The position numbers and the translations under genes are program-made. A stretch of 10,278 nt of DNA from Hydrogenothermaceae bacterium. Lineage in GTDB: Bacteria > Aquificota > Aquificia > Aquificales > Hydrogenothermaceae. Shown here piece by piece: positions 6,066 through 10,278 of the stretch. Where the stretch lies: positions 1 through 10,278 of the forward strand of contig JALSSG010000170.1 of assembly GCA_026984355.1 (NCBI GenBank), read 5' to 3'. The stretch's first letter is position 1, and every line of letters begins with the position of its first letter. The notes below the pieces were generated by a model that saw only the letters and a program-made list of their open reading frames with translations, was not told the origin of the DNA and made no database searches.

Positions 6066-6986
6066 ATGCTAAAAAAAATCTTTATATTATTATTTTTTCC
6101 TTTAATATCCTTTGCTACAACAAATCCATTTGTTATATCTCCTAAAGAAGCTTCTTCCTATTTAAATAAAGAAAACTTCCTGTTTATTGATACAGAAGAT
6201 AAAGAAAGTTTCCAGAAAGAACACATAAAAGGAGCCGTAAATATAGATAGCATGATGCTACAGGACATAGCCATAAAAAACAATGAAAAACAAAAATGTA
6301 ATTATCTTCCTCTTTGCCCAGAAACAGCAAAAAAGATTTTTTCCCAAAAAGGAATATCAAAAGACAAAACATTAATAATTTATTACAAAAAAGTACCTCA
6401 TAAAGCAACATATCTATGGTTTGTTCTTTATTCTATGGGATTTCCTGAAGACAAAATAAAAATATTAGATGGTGGATTTAATAGCTGGAAAATAAATAAT
6501 CTTCCAGTTGAGTCTGGAAATGAAAAAAAAGTTAAACCAGCTTCCTTTACACCAGAACCAAGGTATGATGCAGTTGCAACAGTTGATGAGGTTCTAAAGT
6601 ATGCTAAATATGTACTTATAAATGGTGAAAGACCGAAGGGAAAAATACTTATAGATGTTAGACATTTTTTAGAATATTCTGGAAAACAACCAATGAAAGA
6701 AATAAAGAGAGCTGGTCATATACCTGGAGCAAAATTTTTATACTGGAAATGGTTTTCAGGTAAAAAAAGTACATTTAAACCTGTTAGTAAAATCAAAAAA
6801 CAGATAAAAAAATTAAAAATAAATCTTAATGACGAAATAATACTTTACTGTACAATTGGGAACAGGTCATCATTTGCTTATATCGGATTTAGACTTGCAG
6901 GAGCTAAAAAGGTAAAAATTTATACTGGTGGATGGTATGAATGGGGAAATAGAGATGATTTACCTATAGTCGAGCCTAGAAGGTAA
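6066..6986 (+). CDS. Exported two-domain rhodanese (thiosulfate/3-mercaptopyruvate sulfurtransferase family)
   Basis: Residues 1-17 are a signal peptide ending SFA before TTNPF, so the protein is expected in the periplasm. Two rhodanese domains follow. The N-terminal one (about 20-150) has FIDTEDKESFQKEHIKGAVN (40-59) and LDGGFNSWK (134-142), but its active-site loop reads YYKKVPHKAT with no catalytic cysteine, as is usual for the structural domain. The C-terminal one (about 168-302) has LIDVRHFLEY (195-204), GHIPGA (217-222) and the catalytic loop YCTIGNRSS with C262. The six-residue loop CTIGNR allows sulfur transfer from thiosulfate or a similar donor, but the true donor cannot be read from sequence. 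C78 and C84 in the inactive domain form an extra CxxxxxC pair. GAGGTG lies five bases before the ATG. An exported sulfurtransferase fits a sulfur-oxidising thermophile. It sits 5' of mnmG and divergent from nadK. Confidence 0.92.
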   Translation: MLKKIFILLFFPLISFATTNPFVISPKEASSYLNKENFLFIDTEDKESFQKEHIKGAVNIDSMMLQDIAIKNNEKQKCNYLPLCPETAKKIFSQKGISKDKTLIIYYKKVPHKATYLWFVLYSMGFPEDKIKILDGGFNSWKINNLPVESGNEKKVKPASFTPEPRYDAVATVDEVLKYAKYVLINGERPKGKILIDVRHFLEYSGKQPMKEIKRAGHIPGAKFLYWKWFSGKKSTFKPVSKIKKQIKKLKINLNDEIILYCTIGNRSSFAYIGFRLAGAKKVKIYTGGWYEWGNRDDLPIVEPRR

Positions 6987-7028
6987 ATTTTGTTGATATA
7001 TATTATTATGATTTAAAAATTCTTTATG

Positions 7029-7037
7029 AAGAGGAAG
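7029..7037 (+). promoter_or_regulatory. Ribosome binding site that decides the mnmG start
   Basis: AAGAGGAAG lies just upstream of the ATG at 7041. The earlier in-frame ATG at 7026 has only T/A-rich sequence before it and would use this site as coding sequence. Starting at 7041 also places the family cysteine at residue 47, as in E. coli MnmG. Confidence 0.65.
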
Positions 7038-7040
7038 CAG

Positions 7041-8918
7041 ATGGTTTACGATGTAGAGTTTGATGTAGTTGTTATAGGTGGTGGTCATGCTGGATTAGAA
7101 GCTGCATTTTCATCAGCAAAACTTGGTGCAAAAACTGCATTGATAACATTAGATAAAGAAAAAGTTGGACTTATGCCTTGTAATCCAGCTATAGGTGGTA
7201 TAGCAAAAGGAATAGTTGTAAGAGAGATAGATGCTTTTGGTGGAGAGATGGGGAAAGCTATAGATACTACTGGAATACAATTTAAGATGTTAAACACAAG
7301 AAAAGGTCCAGCAGTTCGCTCTCCAAGAGCACAAGCAGATAAAGAACAGTACAGAAAATATATGAGCCAGAAAGTTCAAAACACAGAAAATTTAACAGTT
7401 ATAGAAGATGAAGCAATAGATATAATCTTAAGTAAAAATAAAAAAGAAGTTGAAGGTGTAATAACACAAAAAGGTTTAAAAATAAAAACCAAATCAGTAG
7501 TAGTAACTACAGGGACTTTTTTAGGTGGAGTAATTCATATAGGAGATAAAAAGTTTCCAGCTGGAAGAATGGGAGAAAAACCTTCTAATAAACTACCAGA
7601 GTTTTATAAAAGGGAAGGGTTTATTTTACAAAGGTTTAAAACAGGAACTCCTGCAAGATTAGATAAAAATACAATAAACTGGTCTATTTTAGAAGAAGCT
7701 CCAGGAGATGAACCAGCTCCTAAATTTTCCTTCTGGACAGAACCTTATGGCTCATACTGGTTTAAAGAAGGACAAAAACAGCAAATTAGCTGTTATATAA
7801 CTTATACAACAGAAAAAACTCATGAAATCATAAGAAAAAACCTGCATAGAACAGCTTTATATGGAGGAGCAATAACTGGAATAGGACCAAGATACTGCCC
7901 ATCAATAGAAGACAAAATAGTTAAATTTGAAAATAAACCAAGACATACAGTATGGCTTGAACCAGAAACTGTTGATGGAATTAGCATATATCCAAATGGA
8001 TTATCCACATCACTACCTGAAGAAATACAGTGGGAAATGTATCGTTCTATACCTGGACTTGAGAATGTAGTTTTATTAAAACCTGCTTATGCAATAGAGT
8101 ACTTTATAGTACCGCCTACAGAGCTTTATCCTACACTTGAAACAAAAAAAATAAAAGGGTTATATCATGCAGGAAACTTTAATGGAACAACAGGATATGA
8201 AGAGGCAGCAGGACAGGGACTTGTAGCTGGAATAAATGCAGCTCTTAGAGCCTTAGGAAAAGAACCATTTTATCTAAGAAGAGATGAGTCTTATATAGGA
8301 GTAATGATTGACGACCTTACCACAAAAGGTGTTATAGAACCTTATAGACTATTTACCTCTCGTTCAGAATATAGACTTTATCTTAGACAGGACAACCCTA
8401 TTCTAAGACTTTATAAAAAAGCATACAATTTAGGAATGATTGATGAAAATCAATATAAATTTGTAAAAGAAATAGAAAAAGAGATTAATGACTGGATAGA
8501 ATTTTATAAAACAGCATCAGCCAAAATGGTCTGCGGAGGAGAAACTAAAAAAATAACAGCATTTAATCTTTTACAAAGACCACAGATAAACATAAATAAT
8601 CTACCAGCATACGGAATAGATGTATCCGATAAAGATTATGTAAGAGAAGAAGTGGAAATTAATATCAAATATGCTGGATACTTTGAAAGAGAAAAAAAGA
8701 TGAATGAAAAAATGAGACACTTAGAAAATATAAAATTACCACCAGATTTAGACTATTCTAAAATACCTGGTCTTACAAAGGAAGTTCAGCAAAAACTATC
8801 AAAAGCCAAACCTATCACACTGGGACATGCAGCAAGATTAGAAGGTATAACCCCTGCAGCTATTACAGCTATAATGATTTACCTACAAAAACTAAAACAA
8901 AACAAATCTAAACAATAA
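7041..8918 (+). CDS. mnmG: tRNA uridine-5-carboxymethylaminomethyl modification enzyme MnmG (GidA)
   Basis: MnmG is the FAD-dependent partner of MnmE. Together they install the carboxymethylaminomethyl or aminomethyl group on C5 of wobble uridine 34 in certain tRNAs. From the 7041 ATG the protein has 625 residues, typical of the long MnmG form. Visible motifs are the FAD-binding GGGHAG (13-18), CNPAIGGIAKG (47-57), RFKTGTPAR (198-206), GIGPRYCPSIEDK with C286 (280-292), HAGNFNGTTGYEEAAGQG (376-393), TSRSEYRLYLRQDN (439-452) and the helical C-terminal domain that contacts tRNA and MnmE (AGYFEREKKM; GHAARLEGITPAAI). C47 and C286 are the two conserved cysteines of the family. An in-frame ATG 15 bases earlier (7026) lacks a Shine-Dalgarno. 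MnmE and RsmG genes, frequent neighbours elsewhere, are absent here. The gene is complete and the identification very secure. Confidence 0.97.
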   Translation: MVYDVEFDVVVIGGGHAGLEAAFSSAKLGAKTALITLDKEKVGLMPCNPAIGGIAKGIVVREIDAFGGEMGKAIDTTGIQFKMLNTRKGPAVRSPRAQADKEQYRKYMSQKVQNTENLTVIEDEAIDIILSKNKKEVEGVITQKGLKIKTKSVVVTTGTFLGGVIHIGDKKFPAGRMGEKPSNKLPEFYKREGFILQRFKTGTPARLDKNTINWSILEEAPGDEPAPKFSFWTEPYGSYWFKEGQKQQISCYITYTTEKTHEIIRKNLHRTALYGGAITGIGPRYCPSIEDKIVKFENKPRHTVWLEPETVDGISIYPNGLSTSLPEEIQWEMYRSIPGLENVVLLKPAYAIEYFIVPPTELYPTLETKKIKGLYHAGNFNGTTGYEEAAGQGLVAGINAALRALGKEPFYLRRDESYIGVMIDDLTTKGVIEPYRLFTSRSEYRLYLRQDNPILRLYKKAYNLGMIDENQYKFVKEIEKEINDWIEFYKTASAKMVCGGETKKITAFNLLQRPQININNLPAYGIDVSDKDYVREEVEINIKYAGYFEREKKMNEKMRHLENIKLPPDLDYSKIPGLTKEVQQKLSKAKPITLGHAARLEGITPAAITAIMIYLQKLKQNKSKQ

Positions 8919-8933
8919 CCATTACTTTTAGTC

Positions 8934-8939
8934 TATAAT
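8934..8939 (+). promoter_or_regulatory. Candidate -10 element ahead of the ABC membrane gene
   Basis: A perfect TATAAT lies in the 57 bp gap after mnmG, which would start transcription about 30 bases before the transporter ATG. No -35 is recognisable at the expected distance. The transporter pair may therefore have its own promoter or be read through from mnmG. Confidence 0.3.
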
Positions 8940-8975
8940 TTCCTAAATCCTTAATGAAAATCAAAAGGTTTTATT

Positions 8976-9938
8976 ATGGGAGTAAAGAAAGAAATATTTA
9001 TAGGAATAAAAGATGTTCTTTCAAAGGAAAAAAAGCAGCTTTTTTATGTACTTTATTATGCTTCTTTGGAAGGCATACTTGTACTATCAATACCTCTTGC
9101 CTCTTCATTTATTATAAATAGTATTGTAGCCCACGCATCTATATCTATTGTTGTTTTAGGATTTGTTGTTCTGGCTACATTTGTTCTGATTACAGTTTTA
9201 AGAATATTACAGGAGTACATAATAGAAAAATTTCAACAGCAAGTTTTTGTATATAAAAGTTTTGAGGTTGCACAAAACGCCTATAATATAAAAAAAATTC
9301 ATATTGATGAACCTATAAAAAAAGTAATGAACTACTTTTTTGACATAACCATAGTTCAAAAATTTTTCCCTATATTTATCCTTGAAGGAGCAGCTTTACT
9401 TATAGGAATTATAATAAGCATCATTCTCCTTTTATTTTTCAATATAGTTTTGTTTGAACTTGGAATTATTGCACTACTTTTTTATATAGGAGCTTTATTA
9501 CTTCTTGGTCATAACGGTATAAGATATGCTATTAAACGTTCTGATGAAAAACATAATACTTTTTATTTTCTCCAAAATGTTCCTTTTTACAAAAAGGAAA
9601 AAGAACATATGTTAGAAGACTTAGATAATATCCTTACAGATTATGTTAGAGCAAGACAAAAACTTTTTGGAGTTATTATAAAACAACAGACACTAAGCTT
9701 TTTTATGCAAGGTATAATCATAGGCGGATTTCTTATAGTAGGAGGTTTTTTAGTAGTAAACGGAAAACTTCCTATAGGTGAGTTTGTAGCATCAGAAATC
9801 ATTGTTGTTTCTATAATATCTGCTATAAATAGATTTGTTAAGCAAATTGATTATATATACGAGATAGCTGAAGGTTTTTACAAAGTAGGAAAACTTACAG
9901 AAGCATTAACAGGAAAAAGGTATGAAGAAAAAATATAA
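8976..9938 (+). CDS. ABC-exporter-type transmembrane domain protein lacking an ATPase domain
   Basis: This 320-residue inner-membrane protein resembles the membrane half of a type I (exporter-fold) ABC protein. Six hydrophobic segments are visible near residues 22-46, 55-76, 133-155, 157-177, 241-261 and 268-288, with a long charged intracellular stretch between the second and third and between the fourth and fifth, as in the ABC_membrane fold. The NGKLPIGEFVAS segment (262-273) before the last helix and the trailing amphipathic part resemble the end of such domains. The protein stops where a nucleotide-binding domain would begin: no Walker A, LSGGQ-type or Walker B motif follows. AAAAGG precedes the ATG. 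The downstream HlyD-type gene overlaps its last 17 bases. It presumably works with that adaptor and either an ATPase encoded elsewhere or none. Substrate unknown. Confidence 0.8.
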   Translation: MGVKKEIFIGIKDVLSKEKKQLFYVLYYASLEGILVLSIPLASSFIINSIVAHASISIVVLGFVVLATFVLITVLRILQEYIIEKFQQQVFVYKSFEVAQNAYNIKKIHIDEPIKKVMNYFFDITIVQKFFPIFILEGAALLIGIIISIILLLFFNIVLFELGIIALLFYIGALLLLGHNGIRYAIKRSDEKHNTFYFLQNVPFYKKEKEHMLEDLDNILTDYVRARQKLFGVIIKQQTLSFFMQGIIIGGFLIVGGFLVVNGKLPIGEFVASEIIVVSIISAINRFVKQIDYIYEIAEGFYKVGKLTEALTGKRYEEKI

Positions 9939-10278
9939 ATCCCTAAAAAAGATAAAAATACACCCTATTGTACGTAAATTCTGGTTGTTCACTTTTATAA
10001 TTTTGATACTGATTATAGTATTTTTGTTTTTACCATGGCAACAAACTGTCAAAGGTATAGGACAGGTTATAGCCTATTCTCCTACAGAAAGAAATTATTA
10101 TATATATTCTCCTATATCCGGTTTTATCAAAGAATACTATATACAAGAAGACCAGTTTGTAAAAAAAGGGCAAAAATTATTCAGTATGGTAGATTTAGAC
10201 AAAAAGCTAATGGAAAGATTAAAACTAATAATAAAAAACACTAAACACCAGTTAAAAAACAGTGAAGAAGAATTAAAC
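9922..10278 (+). CDS. HlyD-family periplasmic adaptor (membrane fusion) protein, 5' part
   Basis: The frame is open from the ATG at 9922 to the window end (119 codons), so the gene is truncated by the window and not broken. A short basic cytoplasmic N-terminus precedes one membrane helix (about 20-38), ending PWQQTVKG. Next comes a beta-rich biotinyl-lipoyl-like half motif: GQVIAYSPTERNYYIYSPIS (49-68), then GFIKEYYIQEDQFVKKGQKL (69-88) and FSMVDLD (89-93). A charged helix begins at about 94, the start of the alpha-hairpin. This is the order expected for HlyD/EmrA-type adaptors that bridge an inner-membrane transporter to an outer-membrane channel. The start overlaps the transporter gene by 17 bases in another frame, which implies co-expression. 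The second lipoyl half and beta-barrel should lie beyond the edge. Confidence 0.88.
   Translation, partial: MKKKYKSLKKIKIHPIVRKFWLFTFIILILIIVFLFLPWQQTVKGIGQVIAYSPTERNYYIYSPISGFIKEYYIQEDQFVKKGQKLFSMVDLDKKLMERLKLIIKNTKHQLKNSEEELN

Noticed and set aside
8976..9938. That the ABC membrane gene is a frameshifted full-length exporter with its ATPase domain in another frame.
   Set aside because: The following DNA encodes a well-formed HlyD N-terminus starting before the stop codon, and no Walker A or signature motif is seen in any frame up to the window end.
10035..10244. Plus-strand open frame of 69 codons near the right end.
   Set aside because: It is a frame-shifted reading of the HlyD-type gene that begins at 9922. 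Only the 9922 frame gives the membrane helix and the lipoyl-like pattern.
1..10278. CRISPR arrays, tRNA or rRNA genes, insertion sequences and integration sites.
   Set aside because: No regularly spaced repeats, tRNA-like cloverleaf, transposase motif or flanking duplications were seen. Gaps between genes are short and ordinary.

Overview
The window is a very AT-rich (roughly 30% GC by eye), tightly packed bacterial chromosome segment. The gene content is SmpB, NAD kinase, IspF, MnmG, an exported two-domain rhodanese, a type IV pilin, a small DUF1858 redox protein and a transporter/HlyD pair. Together with the Lys/Ile/Glu-rich proteins and the near absence of GC-rich hairpins, this suggests a thermophilic, sulfur-using member of Aquificota, most plausibly Hydrogenothermaceae (Sulfurihydrogenibium/Persephonella type). 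Deep Campylobacterota are the main alternative. The assignment rests on recalled family resemblance, not on a search.

Layout. Positions 115-911 (minus strand) hold smpB, followed downstream by a small conserved hypothetical protein. A divergent promoter region of about 60 bp separates smpB from a 960-residue exported multidomain protein (974-3856, plus). That protein has a signal peptide, an M1-type zinc aminopeptidase domain, a middle domain I do not recognise, a ChaN/DUF399 (TIKI-superfamily) domain and a C-terminal PDZ domain. It converges, with a 12 bp gap, on a type IV pilin-like gene (3869-4282, minus). Upstream of the pilin on the same strand is a compact unit transcribed right to left: nadK, ispF and a DUF1858 gene. 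The first two overlap and the last two are 4 bp apart. A divergent regulatory region (5932-6065) with a perfect inverted repeat separates nadK from the plus-strand run: exported rhodanese, mnmG, an ABC-exporter membrane domain that lacks an ATPase domain, and an HlyD-type adaptor cut by the window end.

How the genes relate. Several are housekeeping: SmpB in ribosome rescue with tmRNA, MnmG in wobble-uridine modification of tRNA, NadK making NADP, and IspF in isoprenoid synthesis by the MEP route. The rhodanese, DUF1858 protein, M1-ChaN-PDZ protein and the ABC-TMD/HlyD pair point to periplasmic sulfur or redox chemistry, envelope protein processing and transport. There is no gene-free stretch longer than about 135 bp. 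I see no RNA genes, CRISPR arrays, insertion sequences or convincing GC-rich intrinsic terminators. The least ordinary items are the M1-ChaN-PDZ fusion, the ATPase-less transporter with its overlapping adaptor gene, and a five-codon in-frame reading frame with a very strong ribosome binding site just ahead of the pilin gene.
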